Shown here piece by piece: positions 8,313 through 17,329 of a stretch of DNA of 64,000 nt. The notes under the pieces were generated by a model, which saw only the letters and a list, made by a program, of their open reading frames with translations, had not been told where the DNA came from and ran no database searches. Position numbers and translations under genes: made by a program. The number at the start of each line of letters is the position of its first letter. Position 1 is the first letter of the stretch. Source of the stretch: VXNE01 sp965208745 (GTDB lineage Bacteria > Pseudomonadota > Gammaproteobacteria > Pseudomonadales > Azotimanducaceae); contig CBDBPN010000003.1 in the NCBI GenBank assembly GCA_965208745.1, positions 1,426,001-1,490,000 of the forward strand. Reading direction: 5' to 3'.

Positions 8313-9752
8313 ATGACCACCGCCATCGTTCTCCTGATCGTCGTCCTCGGCTCGGTGGTCTTCAACTACCTGAGCCCCTGGTGGTTCACCGAGATCGCCT
8401 CCAACTGGGGCAACATCGACTTCGCCGTCTTCGTCACCTTCTGGATCTGCGGGATCGCGTTCATCCTGGTCGGGCTGTTCATGGTCTGGGCGATCTGGAA
8501 GTACCGCCGCCGCGACGGGCAGCAGGCCGCGTACGAGCCGGAGAACAAGCGGCTCGAGTGGATTCTCACGATCGTCACGACCATCGGCGTCGTGGGCATG
8601 CTCGCGCCGGGCCTCATCGTCTGGGAGGAGTACGTCCACGTGCCGGACGACGCCCGGGAGATCGAGATCATCGGCCAGCAGTGGTCCTGGAGCTATCGGC
8701 TACCCGGCGAGGACGGCGTCCTCGGCGTGGTGGACACGCGTTTCATGAGCGTGGACAACCCCTTCGGGATGGATCCGGACGACCCGTACGGCGCCGATGA
8801 CGTCCTCGTCGAGCGCGGCGCCCTGCATCTCCTGAAGGACCAGCCCGTCAAGGTGCTGCTGCGGTCCAAGGATGTGCTGCACGACTTCTACGTCCCCGAG
8901 TTCCGCGCGAAGATGGACGCCGTGCCCGGCATGGTGACCTACATGTGGTTCACGCCCACGAAGACGGGCATCTACGAGGTGCTCTGCGCGGAGCTCTGCG
9001 GCATCGGCCACCACACCATGCGCGGTACGGTGGTCGTCGACGAGGCCGAGGAGTACGAGGCGTGGGTCGCCTCGCGGTCGACGTGGTCCGACTACGCCGC
9101 GAGGCCGGTTGGGGACGCCGTGGCCGGTCAGGCCGGATACGTGGTCTGCGCGGCATGCCACGGCCAGCAGGGCGAAGGCCTCGTCGCGCTGCACGCGCCC
9201 AAGCTCACGGGCCAGTCCGCCTGGTACATGCGCGCCCAGATCGACGCCTACAAGCGCGGCTTCCGCGGCACGCATCCGGAGGACGAGTACGGGCAGCAGA
9301 TGGCGCCCATGGCCGCGACGCTGTTCGACGCCGCGGCCGTCGAGAACGTGATCGCCTACATCCAGTCGCTCCCGGACGAGCCCGCGCCGGCCACCATCGA
9401 GGGCGACATCGAGCGCGGCGCCGACCTCTACCGGGGCTGCGCCGTGTGCCACCGCGCCGACGGAAGCGGCAGTTCCGGCACGTTCGCGCCGCGCCTTGCG
9501 GGCATGAGCGACTGGTACCTCGCGCGGCAGATCGTGCTGTTCCAGCAGCACATCCGCGGTCACGATCGCACCGATACGCTGGCGCGGCAGATGACCTTCA
9601 TGTCCAAGCAGTTGCACGGCCAGGACGCCATCAACGACGTCGTGGCCTACATCAACGAACTCGGCCGGCAGGGCCGGTTCGCTTCGAACTCGCGCGTGGC
9701 GCCGGACGGGCTCGCCGCCGTGACGCACGCCGACGCGCCGGGCGCGGAATGA
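8313..9752 (+). CDS. coxB: Cytochrome c oxidase subunit II fused to two cytochrome c domains
   Basis: A 479-residue membrane protein. Hydrophobic segments occupy roughly residues 1-25, 35-62 and 85-105, followed by the periplasmic cupredoxin domain. Its CuA ligands are visible as His (DVLHDFYVPEF, ~190) and CAELCGIGHHTM (~224-235). Unusually, two cytochrome c modules follow: CAACH near residue 278 and CAVCH near 375, each with a downstream Met-containing segment. One fused cytochrome c is typical of caa3 oxidases; two is less usual and suggests an internal electron relay into CuA. The start is placed at the ATG after CGAGGATG because the following residues form the first helix; the upstream extension is not hydrophobic. 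Confidence 0.93.
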   Translation: MTTAIVLLIVVLGSVVFNYLSPWWFTEIASNWGNIDFAVFVTFWICGIAFILVGLFMVWAIWKYRRRDGQQAAYEPENKRLEWILTIVTTIGVVGMLAPGLIVWEEYVHVPDDAREIEIIGQQWSWSYRLPGEDGVLGVVDTRFMSVDNPFGMDPDDPYGADDVLVERGALHLLKDQPVKVLLRSKDVLHDFYVPEFRAKMDAVPGMVTYMWFTPTKTGIYEVLCAELCGIGHHTMRGTVVVDEAEEYEAWVASRSTWSDYAARPVGDAVAGQAGYVVCAACHGQQGEGLVALHAPKLTGQSAWYMRAQIDAYKRGFRGTHPEDEYGQQMAPMAATLFDAAAVENVIAYIQSLPDEPAPATIEGDIERGADLYRGCAVCHRADGSGSSGTFAPRLAGMSDWYLARQIVLFQQHIRGHDRTDTLARQMTFMSKQLHGQDAINDVVAYINELGRQGRFASNSRVAPDGLAAVTHADAPGAE

Positions 9753-9809
9753 CGGCCGTGATCGTGCGGCACGCGGAAATCGAGGTCGTCGAGGACAGAG
9801 GAGATACCG

Positions 9810-11567
9810 ATGGCGGTTGAAGCACAGATCCCCTACCAGGAGGCGATGGAGCTTCACGATCCCCACAGTTGGATCACGAAGTACTGGTTCAGCCAGGACC
9901 ACAAGGTCATCGCCATCCAGTACGGCATCACGGCGATCGGGGTGGGGCTCGTGGCGCTGGTCCTGTCCGCGATGATGCGGCTGCAGCTCGGGTTCCCCGA
10001 CCAGTTCGACTTCATCGATCCCGAGGCCTACTACCAGTTCATCACCATGCACGGCATGATCATGGTGATCTACCTGCTGACCGCCCTGCTCCTCGGCGGC
10101 TTCGGCAACCTCCTCGTCCCGCTGATGTGCGGCGCGCGCGACATGGTGTTCCCGTACGTCAACATGATCAGCTACCACGTCTACTTCCTGTCCGTCATCA
10201 TCCTGCTCGCGAGCTACTTCGTCCCCGGCGGTCCTACCGGGGCGGGCTGGACCCTCTATCCGCCCCAGGCCATCCTGACGGGCACCCCCGGCGTCGACTG
10301 GGGCATCCTGCTGATGCTGGGGTCGCTCGCGGTGTTCATCGTCGCGTTCACCATGGGCGGGCTGAACTACGTGACGACCATCCTGCAGGCGCGTACCCGG
10401 GGCATGACGCTGATGCGGATGCCGCTGTCCGTGTGGGGCATCTTCATGGCGACGGTGCTCGGCCTGCTGGCGTTCCCGGCGCTCTTCGTCAGCGCGATCA
10501 TGATGATCCTGGACAAGACGATCGGCACGAGCTTCTTCATGCCCGCGGTCGTCTCGATCGGGGACTCCCTCGACTACAGCGGCGGCAGCCCGCTGCTGTT
10601 CCAGCACCTCTTCTGGTTCTTCGGACACCCAGAGGTCTACATCGTGGCGCTGCCGGCGTTCGGCATCGTGTCGGACCTCATCAGCACGCACGCGCGCAAG
10701 AACATCTTCGGCTACCGCATGATGGTCTGGGCGATCGTGGCCATCGGCGTGCTGAGCTTCGTCGTGTGGGCACACCACATGTACGTGAGCGGCATGCACC
10801 CGTGGTTCGGCTTCTTCTTCGCCACCACGACGCTCATCATCGCGGTGCCCACCGCCATCAAGGTCTACAACTGGACGCTCACGCTGTGGCGCGCCAACAT
10901 CCACCTGACGGTGCCGATGCTGTTCGCCATCGCGTTCGTCATCACCTTCGTCATGGGGGGGATCACCGGCCTCTTCCTCGGCAACGTGATCGTGGACGTG
11001 CCGCTTTCGGACACGTACTTCGTGGTCGCGCACTTCCACATGGTCATGGGCGTCTCGCCGATCCTCGTCATCTTCGGGGCCATCTACCACTGGTACCCGA
11101 AGATGACCGGCAAGATGCTGAACGACACCCTGGGACACATCCACTTCTGGGTGACGTTCCTCGGCACGTACATCATCTACTACCCGATGCACTACCTCGG
11201 CTTCGTCGGCGTGCCGCGACGCTACTTCGCCAACGGCGAGATGGCCATCATCGACGAGTCCGTGATCATGCTGAACCAGACCATCACGATCGCGGCGCTC
11301 ATCGTCGGCGTCTTCCAGATCGTGTTCATCTGGAACCTGATCTACAGCTACTTCAAGGGCAGGGACGCCGGTCCCAACCCGTGGAAGGCGACGAGCCTCG
11401 AGTGGCAGACGCCCGAGACGCCACCGCGCCACGGCAACTGGGCGGAGAAGCTGCCCACCGTGTACCGCTGGGCGTACGACTACAGCGTGCCAGGGATGAA
11501 GGACGACTTCATTCCGCAGACGGAACCCCGCACAGCGGAGGAAACCGCCGCGGGACGGACCGAGTAG
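9810..11567 (+). CDS. coxA: Cytochrome c oxidase subunit I
   Basis: A 585-residue catalytic subunit of a haem-copper oxidase with about twelve membrane helices; it reduces oxygen at the haem a3-CuB site. The A-type signature FGHPEVYIVALPAFG contains the CuB His, the proton-channel Glu and the Tyr crosslinked to His; VWAHHMY supplies two more CuB histidines, and VVAHFHMVMG supplies the haem a3 and haem a axial histidines. The N-terminal DHKVIAIQY and HGMIMVIYLL segments are normal. A strong AGAGGAGA site precedes the ATG. It is second in the coxBACD operon, 57 bp after coxB. Confidence 0.97.
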   Translation: MAVEAQIPYQEAMELHDPHSWITKYWFSQDHKVIAIQYGITAIGVGLVALVLSAMMRLQLGFPDQFDFIDPEAYYQFITMHGMIMVIYLLTALLLGGFGNLLVPLMCGARDMVFPYVNMISYHVYFLSVIILLASYFVPGGPTGAGWTLYPPQAILTGTPGVDWGILLMLGSLAVFIVAFTMGGLNYVTTILQARTRGMTLMRMPLSVWGIFMATVLGLLAFPALFVSAIMMILDKTIGTSFFMPAVVSIGDSLDYSGGSPLLFQHLFWFFGHPEVYIVALPAFGIVSDLISTHARKNIFGYRMMVWAIVAIGVLSFVVWAHHMYVSGMHPWFGFFFATTTLIIAVPTAIKVYNWTLTLWRANIHLTVPMLFAIAFVITFVMGGITGLFLGNVIVDVPLSDTYFVVAHFHMVMGVSPILVIFGAIYHWYPKMTGKMLNDTLGHIHFWVTFLGTYIIYYPMHYLGFVGVPRRYFANGEMAIIDESVIMLNQTITIAALIVGVFQIVFIWNLIYSYFKGRDAGPNPWKATSLEWQTPETPPRHGNWAEKLPTVYRWAYDYSVPGMKDDFIPQTEPRTAEETAAGRTE

Positions 11568-11659
11568 GACGGCCTGCGGGAAACACACGCGGGGTAACGG
11601 AGATCGATCGCGCCCCCCGGGACGCCGGGGGGCGACACTGGAGAGGAGTCTGCAACCGG

Positions 11660-12325
11660 ATGGCCGAAGCGACCGGACTGCGCAATCTGCAACTCGTAAA
11701 CGACTGGGCGGACGATGTCGCCGTCTTCAGGGGCGTTCCCTGGGGCAAGGCGATGATGTGGATCTTCCTCCTGTCGGACACGTTCATCTTCACGTGCTTC
11801 CTGACCTCGTACATGACGGTCCGGATGACCACCGCCGAGCCGTGGCCGAATCCCAGCGAGGTGTTCGCGCTCGAGGCGTTCGGCGTGCCCGTGCCGCTCC
11901 TCCTCATCGCGATCATGACGTTCATCCTCATCACCTCAAGCGGGACGATGGCGATGGCGGTGAACATGGGCTATCGCCGCAAGCGTGTGCCGGCGGCGCT
12001 CCTCATGCTGGTCACGGCGGTGTTCGGCGCGATGTTCGTCGGCATGCAGATGTTCGAGTGGACGAAGCTCATCGTCGACGAAGGCGTCCGTCCCTGGGGC
12101 AACCCGATGGGCGCCGCCCAGTTCGGTTCCTGTTTCTTCATGATCACGGGCTTCCACGGCCTGCACGTCTCGGCCGGGGTCGTCTACCTCATCATCGTCG
12201 CCGTGCGCGTGTGGCGCGGCAGGTACGAGGAAAAGGGCTACGACATCATCGAGATCACGGGCCTGTACTGGCACTTCGTCGATCTGGTGTGGGTATTCAT
12301 CTTCGCGTTCTTCTATTTGTGGTGA
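11660..12325 (+). CDS. coxC: Cytochrome c oxidase subunit III
   Basis: A 221-residue membrane protein with about five to seven helices, near the short end for subunit III. WGKAMMWIFLLSDTFIFTCFL and the C-terminal TGFHGLHVSAGVVYL followed by GLYWHFVDLVWVFIFAFFYLW are diagnostic. The start is set at MAEATGL, preceded by GAGAGGAG; the long open frame upstream is the shadow of coxA. Subunit III stabilises subunit I and supports proton uptake. It sits between coxA and the small coxD subunit. Confidence 0.94.
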   Translation: MAEATGLRNLQLVNDWADDVAVFRGVPWGKAMMWIFLLSDTFIFTCFLTSYMTVRMTTAEPWPNPSEVFALEAFGVPVPLLLIAIMTFILITSSGTMAMAVNMGYRRKRVPAALLMLVTAVFGAMFVGMQMFEWTKLIVDEGVRPWGNPMGAAQFGSCFFMITGFHGLHVSAGVVYLIIVAVRVWRGRYEEKGYDIIEITGLYWHFVDLVWVFIFAFFYLW

Positions 12326-12406
12326 TAGGAGGGTTGATCGTCCCCTTTCGTTAGGGAGGTTGGCTCATTCTGTTAGAGCAACGATAGGCACTCGGCAAGG
12401 ACAGTC

Positions 12407-12757
12407 ATGGCGGACACCGGTCAACAACACCCCATCTCGGTCTACTTCTGGATCTGGGCGTTGCTCTTCGTCTTCAGCGCGGCCTCGTACATGGTCGACT
12501 ACCTGGCGTTCCAGGGGTACACGCGCTGGACCCTCATCATCATCTTCATGATGCTGAAGGCCGGGTTCATCGTCGCCATCTTCATGCACATGCGCTGGGA
12601 GCGGGTGGCCCTCATCACGGCCATCATGGTGCCACCGGGTGCGCTCCTCGTGCTCGTGGGCCTGATGGCGATGGAGTCGGACTACACGTGGCTAACCCGC
12701 GTCGTCCACTTCGGCGCCGACCCGGCGCCGGTGCCGCTGCCGCCGCCCTCGCACTGA
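12407..12757 (+). CDS. coxD: Cytochrome c oxidase subunit IV-like small membrane protein
   Basis: A 116-residue protein with three hydrophobic segments (about residues 11-32, 43-60 and 64-85). HPISVYFWIWALLFV and the MMLKAGFIVAIFMHMRWE block are typical of prokaryotic COX4/CyoD-like subunits. It closes the cox operon 81 bp after coxC. The last 134 bp overlap, on the opposite strand, the 3' end of the intradiol dioxygenase gene, so the two convergent genes have no intergenic terminator space. No oxidase assembly genes (ctaB, ctaG) follow. Confidence 0.88.
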   Translation: MADTGQQHPISVYFWIWALLFVFSAASYMVDYLAFQGYTRWTLIIIFMMLKAGFIVAIFMHMRWERVALITAIMVPPGALLVLVGLMAMESDYTWLTRVVHFGADPAPVPLPPPSH

Positions 12758-13550
12758 CGCGGCGCCGGGGTCGGGCGATACCGAGCCGGCAAATCGCGGC
12801 CATCTCCTCCCCTCTCCGCTCCGGGTGTAGCAGCAGACCGTCCGCCTCCGGGCGCCGGCCGAGGATCAGGTCATTGCGGAGCGCATACGGCAGCGCGCCG
12901 TGCGGTGTGTACGCCGTGTGGTGGGCATAGATGTCCCGCGCGAGGTCGTCCGGGAAATAGAGCTGGGTCGTGAGGTGGCTCGAACCCTCGACGAAGACCT
13001 TGGCGTGGACGTGGGGCACGCGCGGCTCGTACCACCCGGGAAAGATCGTGCGGAACTCGACCGTGCCGTCCGGACCCGCCTCTTGCGCTCCCCGCAGAAA
13101 GGTCCCTGGCTCGGTGGGTTCCAAGTGGGTGTCCAGGCCGCCCTCCCGACCGGAAAAGTACAACAGCGTGTCGAAGGGCTTGCGCGCGAGGTCCGCCCGG
13201 TAGCCGCTGTACCCGCCCGCCGCGTCGCAGTGCCAGACTTCCACCACGGCGCCCTGGACCGGCCGGCAGGTGTCCGCCTGCACGACTTGCATCCGCAGCG
13301 TCAATGGCAGGCCGGCGCGGTCTTCGCGGATGTCGCGGCGCACGGGCGCACGCACGAAGAACGGCCCTTCGTCCTGTTCCGCCGTCAGGAGGCACAGGTC
13401 ACCCTCCGGCGAGGGTGCCGACGACAGCCGCACCTCGGCGTTGACGCGGCGGGACAGCGCGGCCCGGGCGATGACGTTGCGCTGCCACCAGACGAGCGCC
13501 CCCGCGCCGAGCACGCCGCCGCCCGCCCACAGGAAGCCGCGTCTGTCCAC
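12624..13550 (-). CDS. Intradiol ring-cleavage dioxygenase-like protein with Tat-type signal
   Basis: A 308-residue protein starting at GTG (GGAGAG upstream). The N-terminus DRRGFLWAGGGVLGAGALVWW resembles a twin-arginine signal or membrane anchor. The catalytic domain has GPFF, PVQGAVVEVWHCDAAGGYSGY and FPGWYEPRVPHVHAKVF, which supply the Fe(III) ligands Tyr114 or Tyr117, Tyr174, His180 and His182 of intradiol dioxygenases. Family members open catechol-type rings between the hydroxyls; exported versions have unknown substrates. The final ~45 residues are Ala/Arg/Pro-rich and are encoded antisense to coxD, suggesting the original stop was lost. It follows the GST gene on the same strand. Confidence 0.85.
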   Translation of the reverse strand: MDRRGFLWAGGGVLGAGALVWWQRNVIARAALSRRVNAEVRLSSAPSPEGDLCLLTAEQDEGPFFVRAPVRRDIREDRAGLPLTLRMQVVQADTCRPVQGAVVEVWHCDAAGGYSGYRADLARKPFDTLLYFSGREGGLDTHLEPTEPGTFLRGAQEAGPDGTVEFRTIFPGWYEPRVPHVHAKVFVEGSSHLTTQLYFPDDLARDIYAHHTAYTPHGALPYALRNDLILGRRPEADGLLLHPERRGEEMAAICRLGIARPRRRVSARAAAAAPAPGRRRSGRRGLATCSPTPSPSGPRARGAHPVAP

Positions 13551-13571
13551 GCCGGGCTCTCCGGACGGCGG

Positions 13572-14303
13572 CTACAGGTCCGACTTCAGCGCCGTGTTCG
13601 ACGCGATGCTGCCGCCGCCCCGCTTGTACTGTTCGCGGCGCTCCTTGCTGAACTTGTCGATCTCGTCCTTCGGGACGCCGAAGGCGATGCCCCGCTCGAC
13701 GCCGGGGCGGGCGCGCACGCGGCGCACCCAGTCGAGGACTCGAGGCTTGGTCGTGATGTCCACCTTGGACCACTTGTAGGAGCGGACCCAGCACCAGGTG
13801 GCGATGTCGGCCACCGTGAACTCATCGCTCGCGAGATACGGGTGTTTCGACAACTGGCGGTCCATCACGGCCACGAGGCGGAGCGCTTCCTTGCCGAAGC
13901 GTTCCATGGGATGCGCCTTCTGCTCGTCGGTCGCGTCGTTGATGTAGCGCGTGTAGGAGAGCTTGTTGCCGAACACCGGGCCGATGTTGGCGGCCTGCCA
14001 GTAGAGCCAGGGAATCACGTCCCAGCGACGCTCGTCCGTCGGAAACAGGCTCGTGGGGAACAGCTCGCCCAAGTACTGGAGGATGGCGCAACTCTCGATG
14101 ATCGGCCGGCCGTCGTGGACCAGGGTCGGGAGCTTCTGGTTGGGATTGATCGCCATGTACTCGTCGGTGAATTGGTCGCCGCGCAGGCTCACCGTGTGAT
14201 AGTTGACGTCGGGCAGGTCCACGCCCGCCTCGATCAACTCCTCGATCATGACCGTGACCTTCCAGCCGTTCGGCGTCGCGCCGGTATGGATTTCCAGACT
14301 CAT
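13572..14303 (-). CDS. Glutathione S-transferase family protein (Ure2p/YfcG-like)
   Basis: A 243-residue protein with an N-terminal thioredoxin-fold domain (TGATPNGWKVTVMIEEL, INPNQKLPTLV, IIESCAILQYL, where the ES binds the glutathione gamma-glutamyl group) and an all-helical C-terminal domain with FTVADIATWCWV. The pattern TPNG in place of a catalytic Ser/Cys resembles the YfcG/Ure2p group, which has disulfide-bond oxidoreductase activity. GGAGGCACC precedes the ATG. It lies 21 bp upstream of the intradiol dioxygenase in the same direction, so the two may be cotranscribed and used on aromatic compounds. Confidence 0.9.
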   Translation of the reverse strand: MSLEIHTGATPNGWKVTVMIEELIEAGVDLPDVNYHTVSLRGDQFTDEYMAINPNQKLPTLVHDGRPIIESCAILQYLGELFPTSLFPTDERRWDVIPWLYWQAANIGPVFGNKLSYTRYINDATDEQKAHPMERFGKEALRLVAVMDRQLSKHPYLASDEFTVADIATWCWVRSYKWSKVDITTKPRVLDWVRRVRARPGVERGIAFGVPKDEIDKFSKERREQYKRGGGSIASNTALKSDL

Positions 14304-14410
14304 GGTGCCTCCGTCGTCGGGCGCCCATCATAGCGGGAACGCGCGGGCGGTCGGCTATCCTTGGCCTCCCGCGGTCGAACCAATCTGGCCGCGTCACCGA
14401 TGCATTCACC

Positions 14411-15877
14411 ATGACCCAGCCGCCGGACCCGCGTCCGAACATCGTGCTCTTCATGACCGACGAGCAGCGGGGCGATTGCCTCGGCATCGACGGCCACCCG
14501 GTCCTGCAGACCCCGTACATCGACGAGCTGGCCGCGACCGGCGTGCGCTTCCGGCGCGCCTACTCGGCATGCCCCGTGTGCGTACCCGCCCGGCGCACGC
14601 TCATGACAGGCCGGAAACCCGCCTCCCACGGGGTCCTGATGAACGCCGTCGGATGGCTCCACGGCCCCACCCTGCCTGGTGAGCTGTCGCGCGCCGGGTA
14701 CCAGACGCACCTGGTCGGCAAGCTGCACCTGTTTCCGCGCCGCCGGCGCTACGGGTTCGACAGCGCGGTGTGGGCCGACAGTCCCGCCGGCGAGCCCGCG
14801 GCGGATGACTATCAGCTATTCCTCGCGCGCGAACGCGTGCGTTCCTGGAACGCGGGAGTCGCCCACGGCGCGCACCAGAACGGCTGGGTGGCGCGGCCTT
14901 GGCACCTGTCCGAAGACCTGCACTTCACCAACTGGTGCGCCGACCAGGCGCTGGACTTCCTGCATCGGCGGGACCCGACCGTGCCGTTCTTCCTCAAGGT
15001 CAGCTTCCACTCCCCCCACCAGCCCTGCACACCGCCACGCGCCTACTGGGACCGCTACCTGGCGATGAACCTGCCGGAGCCGGTCGTCGGCGACTGGGCG
15101 CGTGTCTACGACGAGCCCGAGCGCGGGCTGTCGGTGACGTCGTGGCGGACGGCGCTCACACCCGAACTCATGCGGCAATACCGGGCCGGCTACTACGGCG
15201 CGATCAACCACATCGACGACCAGATCGGCCGTGTCCTGCCCGCCCTGCCGCTCAACACCGTCGTGGTGTTCGTCTCCGATCACGGCGAGATGCTGGGCGA
15301 CCACCAGTGGATCCGCAAGCGCAACGCCTTCGAAGGTTCCGCGCGCATCCCCTTCGTGCTCCGGCCACCGCCGGACGCGCGCTGGCAAGGCGGCCAGGTA
15401 CGGGACGAACTGGTGGAACTCATGGACCTGATGCCCACGCTGCTCGACATCGCCGGGGTCCAGATTCCCGATACCGTCGAGGGCGCGAGCCTCGTGCCGT
15501 CGATGCGGGGCGAGCCCGCCTCTCCCCGGCCGTTCCTGCACGGGGAATGCGCGATCGTCCCCACCCTGGGCAGCGGGATGCAGTACCTGACCGACGACCG
15601 GTGGAAGTACGTCTGGTATCCCGGTACGGGCGCCGAACACTATTTCGACCTCACGAGCGATCCGCAGGAGATGCGAGACCTGTCCGCGAGTCCCGCGCAC
15701 CGGGCGGACATCGAGGACTGGCGCGCCCGCCTCGCCGAGGAACTGGAGGGCCGTCCGGAGGGGTTCGTCGCGGACGGGCGGCTGCGGGTCACCGGCGGTC
15801 CGGCGGCGCCGGTCATGGACTGGGTGCGGCCGGTTGACGAGGCGTTCGGGCGCGTGGAGTTGACGCCGACCGTCTGA
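14411..15877 (+). CDS. Type I sulfatase (formylglycine-dependent)
   Basis: A 488-residue arylsulfatase-superfamily hydrolase. The metal-binding start PNIVLFMTDEQRGD, the sulfatase signature CVPARRTLMTG with Cys57 expected to be converted to formylglycine, GKLHL, and the C-terminal VVVFVSDHGEMLGDH are all in order. No signal peptide is evident, so a cytoplasmic location or unusual export is possible. The substrate is a sulfate ester, probably of a carbohydrate or an organic sulfate, but is not predictable here. No formylglycine-generating enzyme gene occurs in the window. It diverges from the GST gene, with 107 bp between starts. Confidence 0.92.
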   Translation: MTQPPDPRPNIVLFMTDEQRGDCLGIDGHPVLQTPYIDELAATGVRFRRAYSACPVCVPARRTLMTGRKPASHGVLMNAVGWLHGPTLPGELSRAGYQTHLVGKLHLFPRRRRYGFDSAVWADSPAGEPAADDYQLFLARERVRSWNAGVAHGAHQNGWVARPWHLSEDLHFTNWCADQALDFLHRRDPTVPFFLKVSFHSPHQPCTPPRAYWDRYLAMNLPEPVVGDWARVYDEPERGLSVTSWRTALTPELMRQYRAGYYGAINHIDDQIGRVLPALPLNTVVVFVSDHGEMLGDHQWIRKRNAFEGSARIPFVLRPPPDARWQGGQVRDELVELMDLMPTLLDIAGVQIPDTVEGASLVPSMRGEPASPRPFLHGECAIVPTLGSGMQYLTDDRWKYVWYPGTGAEHYFDLTSDPQEMRDLSASPAHRADIEDWRARLAEELEGRPEGFVADGRLRVTGGPAAPVMDWVRPVDEAFGRVELTPTV

Positions 15878-15927
15878 TCGCGGCGATGGACGGGGAGGGG
15901 ATCCCGCAAACCGCAGGCAGCGGAGCC

Positions 15928-16290
15928 CTACACGAACCGGTCCAGGCCCGCGATGACCGCGAGAAAACCCGCGATCACGCCGAGGAAGGCGAGGGCCAAC
16001 GCCACGCCGATACCCAATACGTTGAACTTGGTGTGCAGCGACTTGACCTCGCCCCTGAACTCGGCGAATTGCTTGTCGACCCGCGCGAACCGCTCGTCGA
16101 CCTGGGCGAACCGCTCGTCAACGCGGGCAAGAATGCGCTCGAATCCGAGATCCAGGTCCTTGCGCACCACGACGTGCTCCGCGAGTTGAGTGCCGAGCGT
16201 GCTCGCGACGCCTTCGGCTTGTTCGCGCTCCATCCCTGACCGCTGTAGCGCATCCGCCACCTGCAGCGTGTCCATCACTGGCTGTGCCAT
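15928..16290 (-). CDS. DUF1640-like coiled-coil membrane protein
   Basis: A 120-residue protein. The N-terminal MDTLQVADALQRSGMEREQAE matches the DUF1640/CCDC90 pattern. A central coiled coil contains FAQVDERFARVDKQFAE heptads, and one C-terminal membrane helix (about residues 91-113) completes it. The function in bacteria is unknown. The start is the ATG at 16290; a longer upstream frame has no similarity to the family. A paralogue with the same N-terminal segment lies at 26917-27309, showing this is a multicopy family in the genome. Confidence 0.8.
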   Translation of the reverse strand: MAQPVMDTLQVADALQRSGMEREQAEGVASTLGTQLAEHVVVRKDLDLGFERILARVDERFAQVDERFARVDKQFAEFRGEVKSLHTKFNVLGIGVALALAFLGVIAGFLAVIAGLDRFV

Positions 16291-16762
16291 GGGGTTCCGT
16301 GTCCTTTCGTCAGAATAGCCGTTTCCGCGGCCCGGGGCATCCACCCACCGGCACGGTCGTGCGGGCCACAGCGGTGAATTCTCGCGACGCGAGGGCGCGG
16401 AGTCTGTAGGACATCTCGGCGAACTGTTGCCGGACATTCGCTCGAGCGAGGGAGAGGCATGGCACACATGCCAGCAAAGCTGCTGGCGGCAGCAAGGGGT
16501 CCGGCCGACCGTGGGCTTCGAATCCGGGAATAGCCCCCAATGTTGGGGACGCGAATCGGACCGGTCGTTCCTAAAGTGCGGGAGGTGCGCGAAGCGGAGC
16601 CGCTTTCCGGGCGGCGCACGTTGCCTGGCGCCTGTCGGATGAAGGAGCGTCCATGCGTGGGAGACCGGAGGCACGGGCAGCATTCGGCGAGACCCCTGCC
16701 GCAGCCCGGCGGGGCCGGTCCTTGCCACAGACCGCCGCGGCTTTGTCGCTCGGAGCCTTCCT
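16291..16762. other. Non-coding stretch, no recognised feature
   Basis: Open frames here are short and do not resemble any family on either strand. It precedes the cadherin-like remnant. Confidence 0.4.
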
Positions 16763-17096
16763 TTGCTGGACCGCCGACCACACGTCAACTATGAGATCGC
16801 AGGGACGGAGTCGGACTCGCTCAACAGCACGGCGGCCGGCTGGAGCCTCAACACGGACCGGCACGCCGGGAACGGCGTTTCGCTGTCCTGGACCACCCAT
16901 GGCGCGGTTCCGCTCATCGAGATCCACGGCGATGCCGTCGTGCAAGCCACCGACGCGACCCTGAGCGCCCTGTCGATTGATGACGGGCACGATAGATTCG
17001 TCACCAACTTGTCGCCGCAATTCGATTCGGCGATGACCTCCTACACCTCGAGCGCATCCGCCCTCCGCGTCGGCGTCGGCGTCCCGAGAGCCTCAT
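16763..17096 (+). pseudogene. Remnant of a secreted protein with a cadherin-like beta-sandwich domain
   Basis: In one forward frame the translation reads VNYEIAGTESDSLN, then LSALSIDDGHDRFVTNLSPQ, then FDSAMTSYT. The LSALSI...LSPxFDSATTSYT pattern is the start of the cadherin-like beta-sandwich domain (PF12733) common in large bacterial surface proteins, and NYEIAGT resembles a cadherin repeat. The frame then becomes low-complexity and there is no start or supported C-terminus, so I read it as a fragment left by deletion. Confidence 0.45.
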
Positions 17097-17329
17097 TGTC
17101 GGCAACTTCAACAATACCGTGCGTGTCGGCGGCCAGCCCGATCGCGTCGACGCGCACGTGGAGGGCATCCCAGGCGGATGATCGGGTGAAAGGCAAAGCG
17201 GACCCAGCCGCTCACGAGCCGGGGCAGCCAGGTCGTGAGGGTCCGCCGCGTTCCACCGCACTCGATCTCCCGGTCGAAAAACACCAGCAGGGAGCCCATA
17301 CGCTTCGGAGCCCATCGCTCGGGAGCGCG

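Noticed and set aside
8700..11588. A 962-codon open frame on the minus strand opposite coxB and coxA
   Set aside because: Its His/Asp/Val/Arg-rich composition is the expected antisense shadow of GC-rich coding DNA; no domain or ribosome site is visible, and the forward frames encode unmistakable oxidase subunits.
17108..17299. Short minus-strand frame downstream of the CorC/HlyC-type gene
   Set aside because: It has no recognisable motif or ribosome site and is most likely chance.
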